Source of the DNA: Asticcacaulis sp. YBE204
GTDB lineage: Bacteria; Pseudomonadota; Alphaproteobacteria; Caulobacterales; Caulobacteraceae
Reading direction: 5' to 3'
DNA: 64,000 bases
Assembly (NCBI RefSeq): GCF_000495855.1
Contig: NZ_AWGF01000004.1
Coordinates: 62,001-126,000 of the forward strand
The notes under the pieces are model-generated. The model was not told the origin of the DNA. It did not search any database and saw only the letters and a list, made by a program, of their open reading frames with translations. A program made the position numbers and the translations under genes. Each line of letters begins with the position of its first letter. Position 1 is the first letter of the stretch. Positions 44,646 through 54,196 of the stretch are shown one piece after another.

Positions 44646-44990
44646 ATGGTTCAGTATTTATCCCATCGCCTCGATGCGTCCTTTGCCGCCTTGTCGGACC
44701 CCACGCGTCGGGGGGTGCTGGAGCAGCTTGGCTACGCGGACGCTTCGATCAGCGATCTGGCCGAGCGCTTCCACATGACCCTCACGGGCATGAAGAAGCA
44801 CGTCAGCCTGCTGGAAGCGGCGGGGCTGGTGACGACCGAGAAGATCGGGCGCGTGCGCATCTGTCGGCTGGGCCGGGGTATGCTGGACACGGAGGCGGCG
44901 TGGATCGAGCAGCAGCGCCGGATATGGACCGAGCGCTTCGACGCGCTGGATGCGATCGTGCAGGAACTGAAACAAGGAGACACCCAATGA
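44646..44990 (+). CDS. ArsR-family transcriptional regulator
   Basis: A 114-residue winged-helix repressor. DASFAALSDPTRRGVLEQLGY is the family N-terminal block, and SISDLAERFHMTLTGMKKHVSLLEAAGLV is the helix-turn-helix. No metal-binding cysteines are visible, so it belongs to the non-metal branch usually paired with an SRPBCC protein. ATG 44646 or ATG 44634 are both possible; there is no clear ribosome binding site and a TATAC-like box is only a few bases upstream, so a leaderless transcript is possible. It overlaps the next gene by four bases. Confidence 0.85.
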   Translation: MVQYLSHRLDASFAALSDPTRRGVLEQLGYADASISDLAERFHMTLTGMKKHVSLLEAAGLVTTEKIGRVRICRLGRGMLDTEAAWIEQQRRIWTERFDALDAIVQELKQGDTQ

Positions 44991-45472
44991 CGACATCAGA
45001 AACGACCACGCAACGCACGTCCGAGCGCGAATTCGTGGTGACGCGGACCGTCAATGGTCCGACGCATATCGTCTTCAGGGCGTGGAGCGATCCGGAGCTG
45101 TTCCGACGCTGGTGGACGCCGAAGTCGTTCGGCATGACCATCCTGTCGTGCGAGATGGATGTGCGGACCGGCGGCACCTACCGTCTGGTCATCAGCCATC
45201 CGTCGATGCCGGAGCCGATGGCCTTCTTCGGTCGGTATATCGAGGTGGTGCCAAACGCCCGTATCGTCTGGACCAACGAGGAAGGCGGCGAGGGTGAGGG
45301 GGCCGTCACCACGGTGACGTTCGAGGACCGCGACGGGCAGACGGTGGTGGTCTGGCACGACCTCTATCCGTCGAAAGCGGCGCTCGACGAGGCCATGATT
45401 TCCGGCGCGACCAGCGGCTTCGACGAGCAGTTTGGGCAACTGGAAGCGCTGATTTCGTTGACGGCCAAATAG
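44987..45472 (+). CDS. SRPBCC-domain protein (AHSA1/START-like)
   Basis: A 161-residue protein of the SRPBCC hydrophobic-ligand fold. Family marks: REFVVTRTVNGPTHIVFRAWSDPELFRRWWTPKSFGM, MDVRTGGTYRLVISH and the C-terminal SGATSGFDEQFGQLEALIS. These ArsR-SRPBCC pairs are common and the ligand is usually unknown. It starts inside the regulator stop (ATGA), with AAGGAGA upstream, so the two are coupled. Confidence 0.88.
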   Translation: MTTSETTTQRTSEREFVVTRTVNGPTHIVFRAWSDPELFRRWWTPKSFGMTILSCEMDVRTGGTYRLVISHPSMPEPMAFFGRYIEVVPNARIVWTNEEGGEGEGAVTTVTFEDRDGQTVVVWHDLYPSKAALDEAMISGATSGFDEQFGQLEALISLTAK

Positions 45473-45590
45473 ACAATACCTCCCCAACAAGGGGCATCGC
45501 ACACCCCTTGGCGTATGGCGGCGATATGATATATTTATCGTGTCAGGGAACCGGACGGATACAAATATCGCATTTGACGACGGAGCTATC

Positions 45591-45872
45591 ATGGGCAAGG
45601 CCGAACTCACCTTCCAGATCGACGAAGACCTGAAAGTGGCATTCAGCGCGGCCGCCGAAGCCGAAGGTCGTTCTGTGGCCGATGTTCTCAGTGACGTCAT
45701 GCGCGACTATGTGGAACTGAAATCCGAGCCATCGGATTACGATACATGGTTCCGTCAGCAGGTTCAGGAAGCGCTGGACGATCCGCGTGACGGTATTCCG
45801 CATGACGAGGTCATGGCCATGATGGATGCCGAAATTGCCCGTCATGCCGCAGGCCTGAAACGCGGTGCCTGA
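45591..45872 (+). CDS. Antitoxin, ribbon-helix-helix type (ParD/RelB-like)
   Basis: A 93-residue acidic protein. The N-terminus MGKAELTFQIDEDLKVAFSAAAEAEGRSVADVLSDVMRDYV is a ribbon-helix-helix DNA-binding unit; the C-terminal half would wrap the toxin. It overlaps the toxin gene by 8 bases, the usual order antitoxin-toxin. The ATG at 45591 follows CGGAG; longer in-frame codons to 45540 are not convincing. Likely autoregulated at its own promoter. Confidence 0.85.
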   Translation: MGKAELTFQIDEDLKVAFSAAAEAEGRSVADVLSDVMRDYVELKSEPSDYDTWFRQQVQEALDDPRDGIPHDEVMAMMDAEIARHAAGLKRGA

Positions 45873-46158
45873 CAGCTACGTCGTGGAATGGCGGCCTCAG
45901 GCCGTCGATGATCTTCTGGGCCTCGTTCGGTATATCGCTCAGGATAATCCCAATCGCGCTATCAGCTTTGGGCAGGAACTGAGAGCGCAGATCGAGACGT
46001 TGCGCGACTACCCGCTGAGAGGCCGTGCCGGACGGATGACGGGTACAAGGGAACTGGTAATCCACCACAACTATATCGCCGTTTATCGGGTGAAAACGCG
46101 ATCGCTCCGTGTTGAAATCCTGCGCCTCAAACATGCAGCGCGGATGCGAGGAAATTAA
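45865..46158 (+). CDS. Toxin, ParE/RelE superfamily
   Basis: A 97-residue RelE/ParE-fold protein: VVEWRPQAVDDLLGLVRYIAQDNPNRA at the N-terminus, LRDYPLRGRAGRMTGTRELVIHHNYIAVYRV in the middle, and LRLKHAARMR at the C-terminus. The RELVI-x-YIAVYRV pattern is the ParE branch. It could inhibit gyrase or cleave mRNA; the sequence does not decide. Starts at GTG 45865 inside the antitoxin gene. Confidence 0.88.
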   Translation: MPDSYVVEWRPQAVDDLLGLVRYIAQDNPNRAISFGQELRAQIETLRDYPLRGRAGRMTGTRELVIHHNYIAVYRVKTRSLRVEILRLKHAARMRGN

Positions 46159-46160
46159 AT

Positions 46161-46721
46161 TTGGCCAAGCGTTACATGGAAATATTTGCGGGCAACCTGT
46201 CTCGCTACCGGCGGGGACGCACGAAAACCATGCTGCGAGACCTGAAGCTCTGGTCGGACACTCTTGCGGATAAATGGCCGGATACTCACCCTCGCGGGGC
46301 CGGTTTCGATAGCTGGAAGACACCTGTGGCCGGAAGTCTGGTCAATTTGCCGAATTCGTCACGGCATACGCAGCGGCGCTATATCGAACTGGTTCTGAGG
46401 GCAGCCGTCAATATGCGGAACCATAAGCCTGACGCGGCGCAAGGCGCGCGGGTCACCGCTATCCTGACCTTGCCGAAACTGTTCGATAGTGGCGTGCATA
46501 TCTTTTTCAACGAAAGCTACTGGCAGAGGTTTGCCGAGCGGCACAATTCTGATGACCTATGGATCCCCTTGCTTCCCTCGCGGGGCCTTTTGAAATCTTA
46601 TGGTCTGCGTGTGCCGGAAGGGTTTGAAGCGCGCGGCTATCGTACCTATTGGCGCGATGACACGATCGATCCGCCTTACGAAAAGACGCGAGAGGTGTGG
46701 ATCTATAGCGAAGTGCTCTGA
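46161..46721 (+). CDS. Hypothetical protein, possibly DUF3916
   Basis: A 186-residue cytoplasmic protein starting at TTG 46161 (GAGGA 8 bases upstream), 2 bases after the toxin gene, so likely part of the same transcript. Segments SRYRRGRTKTMLRDLKLWSD, LPNSSRHTQRRYIELVLRAA and HIFFNESYWQRF resemble the DUF3916 family, but this is from memory and tentative. It is arginine-rich and slightly less GC-rich than core genes. The link with the toxin-antitoxin pair suggests mobile cargo. ATG 46176 is an alternative start. Confidence 0.55.
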   Translation: MAKRYMEIFAGNLSRYRRGRTKTMLRDLKLWSDTLADKWPDTHPRGAGFDSWKTPVAGSLVNLPNSSRHTQRRYIELVLRAAVNMRNHKPDAAQGARVTAILTLPKLFDSGVHIFFNESYWQRFAERHNSDDLWIPLLPSRGLLKSYGLRVPEGFEARGYRTYWRDDTIDPPYEKTREVWIYSEVL

Positions 46722-46727
46722 ACGAAA

Positions 46728-46753
46728 AAGAGCGGGTCCTGCGACCCGCTCTT
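46728..46753. terminator. Terminator hairpin, copy 1 of 3
   Basis: AAGAGCGGGT and ACCCGCTCTT with loop CCTGCG. It is the same hairpin as at 48256 and 49150 and belongs to the copied groEL 3' end that follows. Confidence 0.8.
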
Positions 46754-46759
46754 CCTGTT

Positions 46760-46874
46760 TTCGAGAATGTGAAGCGTGGATTAGAAATCCATGCCGCCAT
46801 GCCGCCCATGCCGCCGCTGGGCATAGCCGGGGCTGCGTCTTTCTTCGGGCTTTCGACCACGGCGGCTTCCTCCG
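46760..46874 (-). pseudogene. Truncated, frameshifted copy of the groEL 3' end
   Basis: Read on the minus strand, this encodes [17 protein letters not shown] then SGGMGGM, the same as the C-terminus of the intact GroEL at 49.2 kb apart from one Gly to Ser change. A one-base deletion in the GGM-encoding run shifts the frame, so the normal MDF end is lost (GGMAAWISN instead). Homology starts at the terminator hairpin (46728) and stops near 46874, so only about 40 codons plus the trailer were copied. It cannot make a chaperonin. It forms a direct repeat with the real groEL end, bracketing a 2.3-kb segment. Confidence 0.85.
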
Positions 46875-47058
46875 CAGTCATACACCCGAAGCGGACTCAA
46901 GGCCGCAATAACATCCAAAACCAGACCAGCCGCCTACGTGCCTTGGTTTGCCGTTTAAGAAAAGGGAAAGCCTTGTTATTTAATAACGTCGGTATTAAGT
47001 TGTTAACGGGAAATACAGTTCATCCTCAGAGATGATTCACGTTTGAGCCGGGGGAAAA

Positions 47059-48084
47059 ATGCGCAAAGTGAAAACGTCGGTTTTTGTCGCTCTGACATTG
47101 AGCTTCGTGGCGGCAGACGCGCTTGCAGAGCAACCCGCGATCCCGTCCGAAAATTATGCTCATCCTCAGCGTCTGGTCGCCATCGACGGCAATCGCCGCA
47201 TTAATTTGTTTTGCCTAGGTCAGGGCGCGCCGACGGTTCTCTTCGATGCCGGCAGCGGCGATACGACGGCGTCGTGGCGCTATGTTCAGGGCGAGGTCGC
47301 GAAGACAACGCGGGCTTGCAGTTATGATCGCGCCGGATATGGCTTTTCCGATCCTCCGCCGGGCGCGTCGGACGTGAACGCGACGGTCAGAGACATCCAC
47401 CTGTTGCTCAGGGCTATGGGAACGGACGGCCCGATTATCTATGTCGGCCATTCGGTTGCGGGTCTTTACGGCGTAGGGTTGCAGGGAAAATATCCCGACG
47501 ACGTCGCGGCTCTGGTTCTGGTCGATCCATCCTATGCCGACATGGGCAGGTGGACGCCGCCGTCTGATCCGACGGATCAGCCCCCGCCGCCGTGGGCACC
47601 GTTAGAGGCGTGCCTTGCCCTGGCGAAGTCTGGCGAGTTGCAGGAGCCGAAGACGGATGCCGCCAAGGCCTGTGTTCGTGAAAACCGTTCGCTTGACGAC
47701 GTCCTGCGGCGCACAGACAGATTGCAACAGGCGAACCCCGTGACCATCAGCACCAAAATTTCGGAGATTCAGAGCATTACGCCATCAGCGCCAAGCTGGA
47801 TTTCCGTGAATACGGCCCAAATTGACGCTCTTAACCCTCAATTCGGCGATAAGCCGCTGATTATCCTGACACATGGCAGTATGCCCTTAAGGCCGGGGGA
47901 CAATCCCGATCAGCATAAGCAAAACGAGGACAGGTGGATGGCCGCCCATGCCAAGCTCGCCGCCCTGTCGACGCGGGGCCGCCATATCGTGGTTCCCGAC
48001 AGCCGTCACTATATCCAGATTAATCAGCCTAAGGCGGTGATCGACGCTATTGAACAGACGGTTGCCGACGTGCGTGCAAAGTAG
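47059..48084 (+). CDS. Secreted alpha/beta hydrolase
   Basis: A 341-residue exported hydrolase with signal peptide MRKVKTSVFVALTLSFVAADALA. The nucleophile is S132 in YVGHSVAGLYG, the Asp is probably in LVLVDPSYAD or the later THGSMP region, and the His is H317 in VPDSRHYIQ. The oxyanion segment is TVLFDAGSGDTTASWRYVQ, and SYDRAGYGFSD is the usual strand 4 motif. Substrate unknown. It lies between the two groEL-end copies, on the opposite strand to groEL. Confidence 0.85.
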   Translation: MRKVKTSVFVALTLSFVAADALAEQPAIPSENYAHPQRLVAIDGNRRINLFCLGQGAPTVLFDAGSGDTTASWRYVQGEVAKTTRACSYDRAGYGFSDPPPGASDVNATVRDIHLLLRAMGTDGPIIYVGHSVAGLYGVGLQGKYPDDVAALVLVDPSYADMGRWTPPSDPTDQPPPPWAPLEACLALAKSGELQEPKTDAAKACVRENRSLDDVLRRTDRLQQANPVTISTKISEIQSITPSAPSWISVNTAQIDALNPQFGDKPLIILTHGSMPLRPGDNPDQHKQNEDRWMAAHAKLAALSTRGRHIVVPDSRHYIQINQPKAVIDAIEQTVADVRAK

Positions 48085-48255
48085 TCGCTGCGGCTTAACA
48101 CCCACAAACGACCTTCCGGATTTATACCGCAACGTCTACATTTGGGATTGAGCAGCCTGTAAGCTTGGCGCCACTGTCCGCTTCGGAGCGAAAAGTCGCA
48201 AACCGCCACTTTCGCGGTTCTATTTCTGCACGGGGCCAATAGTCGATAAAATGAA

Positions 48256-48293
48256 GCAAAAAAGAGCGGGCCTTGCGACCCGCTCTTTTTTGC
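48256..48293. terminator. Bidirectional terminator hairpin, copy 2 of 3
   Basis: A perfect 15-bp stem GCAAAAAAGAGCGGG / CCCGCTCTTTTTTGC with loop CCTTGCGA, with T tracts on both strands. It lies between the convergent hydrolase gene and the unknown secreted gene. Confidence 0.9.
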
Positions 48294-48352
48294 TTCTGAG
48301 GCTATGACGGATGCTGAAATTACCCGTCGCCAAGCGGTTCAGACCTCGGTGA

Positions 48353-49123
48353 TCAGTTTGGGCGGCATTGGCGATTGTAAAATTTTGCCGATATGATTCC
48401 GTTGTGGGCCGAAACCCTTACCGTGCTATGAACCGCGCTGCCGTGATCGTCGCAGGGCCAGACCTCGACCGTCCGGGGCTTGGGCGAGGCTTTCAACGCC
48501 GCCCAACCCCCTGCGTTGAGTATAAGCGGTTCAGCGGATTCTTTTGACGTTAGGGCCTGTAATTTCACGCCGTCGGCAGACAGACCGAGGGCGATGAATT
48601 GCCGTTTGCCACAGGGCAGGGTGTCCACCTGAAGCAGAAACTCTGTCGCGCGGCCATCGTGGTTATAGTCGGCTATGTTCATGAGAATAACGGGGGTCCG
48701 CTGGACTATTCGTTGTTCCGTCGCCACTGGATTGGCCTGAGCCCGATCGTAGTCATCGCGATGTTCCGGCCATCTTTGCAGGATCGCCTGACCTTTCATC
48801 TCGAAGCTGGTGTTTTTAAAAAATTGCGACAGGTTCAGTCGTTCGATCTTCTGGCCCGCACGTTTTCTGACGAGCCAGACCTGCCCCATTTCGCCATAGG
48901 CAAAACCGGAGCAAGGACAGGTGATGGACATTTCCACGTCATCGGGCCCACAGGCGGATTTGGGTTTTCCTGTCCACACCAGTAACCACGTCTCGGCTAT
49001 ACCATCGACCATGACTGTTCGCGTCTCGCGAATAATTTCGGTTGGTGTGGCCGCGTACAGGTCAGGCGACAGACACACGCCTAAACCCAGTCCGATAGCA
49101 ATAAGTCCGGCGCGAAAGCTCAT
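48353..49123 (-). CDS. Hypothetical secreted protein, 256 residues
   Basis: An exported protein with signal peptide MSFRAGLIAIGLGLGVCLSPDLYA. I do not recognise a family. The mature part contains six cysteines (KSACGPDD, ITCPCSGF, TLPCGKRQ, VWPCDDHG, NRQCRPN), suggesting disulfides, and a NIADYNHDGRATEFLLQ segment with a Ca-binding look (DYNHDGRATE) as in VCBS-like repeats. The start at 49123 was chosen for the GGGAG upstream on the minus strand. It lies between groEL terminator and the hydrolase gene, oriented like groEL. Confidence 0.6.
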   Translation of the reverse strand: MSFRAGLIAIGLGLGVCLSPDLYAATPTEIIRETRTVMVDGIAETWLLVWTGKPKSACGPDDVEMSITCPCSGFAYGEMGQVWLVRKRAGQKIERLNLSQFFKNTSFEMKGQAILQRWPEHRDDYDRAQANPVATEQRIVQRTPVILMNIADYNHDGRATEFLLQVDTLPCGKRQFIALGLSADGVKLQALTSKESAEPLILNAGGWAALKASPKPRTVEVWPCDDHGSAVHSTVRVSAHNGIISAKFYNRQCRPN

Positions 49124-49149
49124 TTCATTCTCCCGCACCGATCCTAACG

Positions 49150-49189
49150 AAAAAAAGCGGGCCTTGCGACCCGCTCTTTCCGTTTTCAG
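49150..49189 (-). terminator. groEL terminator, copy 3 of 3
   Basis: Read on the minus strand, AAAGAGCGGGTCGCAAGGCCCGC is followed by a T run; the stem AGCGGG/CCCGCT with loop CCTTGCGA is shared with the copies at 46728 and 48256. Confidence 0.85.
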
Positions 49190-49209
49190 CAGTGTGCCGA
49201 GAGGATGGA

Positions 49210-50883
<1,674 letters not shown>

Positions 50884-50937
50884 TCAAAAAAGGCAGGGGT
50901 GCGGATGAACGCACGACGATGCCCAGCCCGACGCGCC

Positions 50938-51228
50938 TTAGCGCGTCACAATACCGAGGATGTCGGATTCCTTGAGGATCAGCAGGTCTTCGCCGTCAAG
51001 CTTGACCTCGGTGCCGCCCCACTTGCCGAACAGGACGCGGTCGCCGGCCTTCACGTCGAGGGCGACTTGCTCGCCCTTTTCGTTGCGGTTGCCGGGACCG
51101 ACGGCGACGACTTCGCCTTCCTGCGGCTTTTCCTTGGCGGTGTCGGGGATGATGATCCCGCCCTTGGTCTTGGCTTCTTCTTCGACGCGCTTGATCAGCA
51201 CGCGGTCACCCAGGGGACGAAAGCTCAT
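50938..51228 (-). CDS. groES: Co-chaperonin GroES (10 kDa)
   Basis: A 96-residue GroES. It starts [24 protein letters not shown], has the mobile loop that binds GroEL ([19 protein letters not shown]), and [33 protein letters not shown] at the C-terminus. First gene of the groESL operon. AGATACCCC precedes the ATG, so the ribosome binding site is weak. Confidence 0.98.
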   Translation of the reverse strand: MSFRPLGDRVLIKRVEEEAKTKGGIIIPDTAKEKPQEGEVVAVGPGNRNEKGEQVALDVKAGDRVLFGKWGGTEVKLDGEDLLILKESDILGIVTR

Positions 51229-51265
51229 TGGGGTATCTCCGGTTTACGGTTTTTGAATGAGAGTG

Positions 51266-51292
51266 TTAGCAGTCACCGGGGGTGAGTGCTAA
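51266..51292. promoter_or_regulatory. CIRCE operator of groESL (HrcA site)
   Basis: TTAGCAGTC, nine bases ACCGGGGGT, then GAGTGCTAA. It matches the consensus TTAGCACTC-N9-GAGTGCTAA with one mismatch in the arm. It lies 37 bases before the groES start. HrcA repression is therefore expected. Confidence 0.93.
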
Positions 51293-51377
51293 TGCGCCCT
51301 TGAGGTAGGGCCGATGAGGGGGAGAGTCAAGGACGCGGGCAATCTTATTCCGCGAATTTTTTATGATGCGGTGCGGG

Positions 51378-51562
51378 GTGAGACTCCCTCCTCCCTACGC
51401 AGTGGGGAGGAGGGAGCGAGCGTAGCGAAGCTGACGGAGGGGATGACTCCGTCAGAATGTCAGACACTGGCGTTTGAGGTTTTGCGACTTCGTCGCCCCC
51501 TCCGTCTCGTCGCCTGTCGGCTCCGATCCACCTCCCCACTACGTAGGGAGGAGGGAGGCTAG
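51378..51562. repeat. Family 3 composite repeat
   Basis: Left end GACTCCCTCCTCCCTACGCA…GGGGAGGAGGG and right end CACCTCCCC…TAGGGAGGAGGGAGG; inner inverted blocks CTGACGGAGGGGATGACTCC and CCCCCTCCGTC. Same left end as the copy at 24.6 kb. It separates groESL from ptsP, and its right edge runs up to the ptsP stop (CTA at 51559). Confidence 0.85.
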
Positions 51563-53826
51563 AGACTCACGTTCAGTTTGCGGGCGAGGGCCAGCACTTC
51601 GCTGCGCAGCGAGCCATAGGAACTCGTCATCATCTTCTGGATCGCACGCGCGGCCGTGTCGCGGTCGAGCGACAGGATCATCCGCTTGACCTGACCGATC
51701 CCGGCGGGCGGCATGGACAGGCGGTTGAAGCCCAGCGCGATCAGCACGAAGGCCTCCAGCGGCTTGCCCGCAATTTCACCGCACACCGACACCGGCGTGC
51801 CGGATTCCTCGGCGGCCTTCTGGATCATCGACAGGGCCCGCAGCATCGGCGGCGACAGAATGTCGTAGCGGTCCGACATGCGCGGATTGGTGCGGTCGGC
51901 GGCGAAGAGATACTGCGTCAGGTCGTTGGTGCCGACGCTGGCGAAATCGACCATCGGCAGCAGCGCGTCGAGGTGGAACAGCAGCGACGGGCATTCGATC
52001 ATCACGCCGACGCGCAGGACGCTGGGCAGGGGACGACCGCGACGCTTGGCCCAGGCCAGCTCGACATCGACATATTCGCGCGCCTGACGGAATTCGTCGA
52101 CCGAGGCAACCATCGGGAACATGATGCGTAGTTCGCGTCCGGCGGCGGCAGTGATCAGGGCGCGCACCTGCATCCGCAGCAGGGCCGGACGGTCCAGCCC
52201 CATGCGGATGGCGCGCCAGCCCAGTGCCGGGTTTTCCTCGCGCTCGGTTTCCATATAGGGCAGGATCTTGTCGCCGCCGAGGTCGAGCGTGCGGAAGGTC
52301 ACCGGCTTGTCGCCTGCCAGATCGAGCACGCGGGCATAGAGTTCGGTCTGACGCTTGAGGCGCGGCAGGTCTTCGGAGACCATGAACTGAAACTCGGTGC
52401 GGAACAGGCCGATGCCCTCGGCACCCGTCTCGTCCATCAGTTCGAGGTCGAACTCAAGGCCAGCGTTCATCAGCATCGAGATGCGGTGGCCGTCGCGGGT
52501 CGCCGCCTGAACGCCGATCAGCTTGTCGAATTCGGCGCGGCGGGCGGCGCGCATGTCGAGGCGGGCATGGGCGGCCTCCAGCACGTCCTGACGCGGCCGC
52601 AGGAAGGATTCGCCGGTTTCGCCGTCGACCACGACGACGTCGCCCTGATTGACCTTGTCGCGCAGCCGCTCCAGCCGCCCGACGCAGGGGATTTGCAAGG
52701 CGCGGGCGACGATGGCGGCGTGGTTGGCGGCGGAGCCTTCTTCGAGCAAGATGCCTTTCAGGCGCTTGCGGTCGTATTCGAGCAGGTCGGCGGGGCCAAG
52801 GTCGCGCGCCACGAGGATGGCGTTTTCGGGGATTTCACGGGCAATGGTGTTCTTGCCCGCCAGCACGCGCAGCAACCGGTTGCCGAGGTCTTCGAGGTCG
52901 TGCAGACGCTCACGCATATAGGCGTCACGGGCGCTGTTGAGGCGGGCGCGTTGCTCATTGCGGACGCGCTCTACCGCAGCTTCGGCGGTCAGGCCGGAGC
53001 GCACGGCCTCGACCAGGTTGCGCGTCCAGCCGCGGTCGTGGGCGAACATGCGGTAGGTTTCCAGCACGTCGAAGGTCGGCCCGGCGAGACCGTGCTGGCC
53101 TTCGAACATCTGGTCGATCTGGTCGCGCAGGTCGCCGATGCCTTTGAGCATCCGCGCCTCTTCGGCGATGACGTCGTCCGACAGCAGGTGGTCCGGCGTG
53201 ACGGGGACTTCGTGCAGGATGACGACCCCGATGGCGATGCCGTCGGCGAAGCTCGACCCTTTCAGCCGCTCGGGCTTGTGCGGGGTGAGTTCGATGTCCT
53301 TAAGTTCGGCGCCGCCGACCAGATCGCCGGCGGTGACCATCTCGGCCAGAACCATGGCGATGATCTGAAGGTCCTCGACTTCCTCGTCCTGATACTGGCG
53401 CAGCGCCATATTCTGGACGACGAGGACGCCGATGGTCCGCCCGCCGCGCAGCAGCGGCACGCCGAGGAAGGAGTTGTACGGGTCTTCGCCGGTTTCCGGA
53501 CGGTAGGAGAAGTTCGGGTGCGACGGGGCGTCGTTGAGGTTCAGCGGCTGACCCGACCGGGCGACTTCACCGACCAGACCTTCCGAGAGGCGCAGACGCG
53601 TATTGTGGACGGCGTCGCGGTTCAGGCCTTCGGTGGCGAACAGTTCCAGTTCGTCGGAGGTACGGCGCAGATAGATCGAGCAGACTTCGGCGACCATCGA
53701 TCCGGCGATGATGGCGACGACGCCGTCCAGACGCGCCTGCGCGCTGGACCCGTCGGCCATGACCTCGCGGATTTGCCGCAGAAGGCCGCGCTGTCCGCGC
53801 GCGCCCTGAACGAGGCTTGGGCTCAC
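51559..53826 (-). CDS. ptsP: PTS-Ntr enzyme I (PtsP) with N-terminal GAF domain
   Basis: A 755-residue phosphotransferase that takes phosphate from PEP and passes it to NPr in the nitrogen-PTS, a regulatory cascade. A GAF domain (about 15-165) is followed by the enzyme I N-domain and the phospho-His H369 in EEGSAANHAAIVARALQIPCVG. The PEP-binding barrel has EGIGLFRTEFQFM, ASVGTNDLTQYLFAADRTNP and the catalytic Cys in VSVCGEIAG. GAF in EI-Ntr senses glutamine or related signals in other alphaproteobacteria. The length fits. Confidence 0.95.
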   Translation of the reverse strand: MSPSLVQGARGQRGLLRQIREVMADGSSAQARLDGVVAIIAGSMVAEVCSIYLRRTSDELELFATEGLNRDAVHNTRLRLSEGLVGEVARSGQPLNLNDAPSHPNFSYRPETGEDPYNSFLGVPLLRGGRTIGVLVVQNMALRQYQDEEVEDLQIIAMVLAEMVTAGDLVGGAELKDIELTPHKPERLKGSSFADGIAIGVVILHEVPVTPDHLLSDDVIAEEARMLKGIGDLRDQIDQMFEGQHGLAGPTFDVLETYRMFAHDRGWTRNLVEAVRSGLTAEAAVERVRNEQRARLNSARDAYMRERLHDLEDLGNRLLRVLAGKNTIAREIPENAILVARDLGPADLLEYDRKRLKGILLEEGSAANHAAIVARALQIPCVGRLERLRDKVNQGDVVVVDGETGESFLRPRQDVLEAAHARLDMRAARRAEFDKLIGVQAATRDGHRISMLMNAGLEFDLELMDETGAEGIGLFRTEFQFMVSEDLPRLKRQTELYARVLDLAGDKPVTFRTLDLGGDKILPYMETEREENPALGWRAIRMGLDRPALLRMQVRALITAAAGRELRIMFPMVASVDEFRQAREYVDVELAWAKRRGRPLPSVLRVGVMIECPSLLFHLDALLPMVDFASVGTNDLTQYLFAADRTNPRMSDRYDILSPPMLRALSMIQKAAEESGTPVSVCGEIAGKPLEAFVLIALGFNRLSMPPAGIGQVKRMILSLDRDTAARAIQKMMTSSYGSLRSEVLALARKLNVSL

Positions 53827-54016
53827 CTGATCTTGCTCCCCATAATCGGCATTGATGTGCCGCGCATCCTTATACGAATACGCTCAAATACGCTTACATA
53901 ATAAGAAATTATATGAGGCGCTGTCTATAGAGGGGGAAGGGGCAAGACAAGTCACGAAGACTTTACGGTTCACATAGACAAAATAAACCGAAGTGGAGGG
54001 GTAGGGTCGCAAGTCT

Positions 54017-54185
54017 TATACCTCCCTGGCTTCGCCGGGGAGGAGGGAGGCCGAAGGCCGGAAGGTGGGGTATCTTGCGGAGGTTCAACGGATGCTGGCG
54101 CAAGAAAGCAAGAACCCCCACCACCACATCTCGTTCGCTTGCAGCCAACTCGTGCGGTCCCCCTCCCCAACGAGTTGGGGAGGTA
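54017..54185. repeat. Family 2 composite repeat
   Basis: Left end TACCTCCCTGGCTTCGCCGGGGAGG, right end CCTCCCCAACGAGTTGGGGAGG-TATAAA; inner CGGAAGGTGGGGTATCTT and AAGAACCCCCACCACC recall the copy at 10.6 kb. It lies between ptsP upstream region and the PAS chemoreceptor. The preceding 190 bases (53827-54016) hold no gene and probably the ptsP promoter. Confidence 0.8.
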
Positions 54186-54196
54186 TAAAGGATATT

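Noticed and set aside
46507-46881. A 124-codon minus-strand frame with a GroEL-like N-terminal part
   Set aside because: Only the first 30 or so codons derive from the groEL tail; the rest is antisense to the 186-residue gene, so it is a pseudogene fragment and not a real protein.
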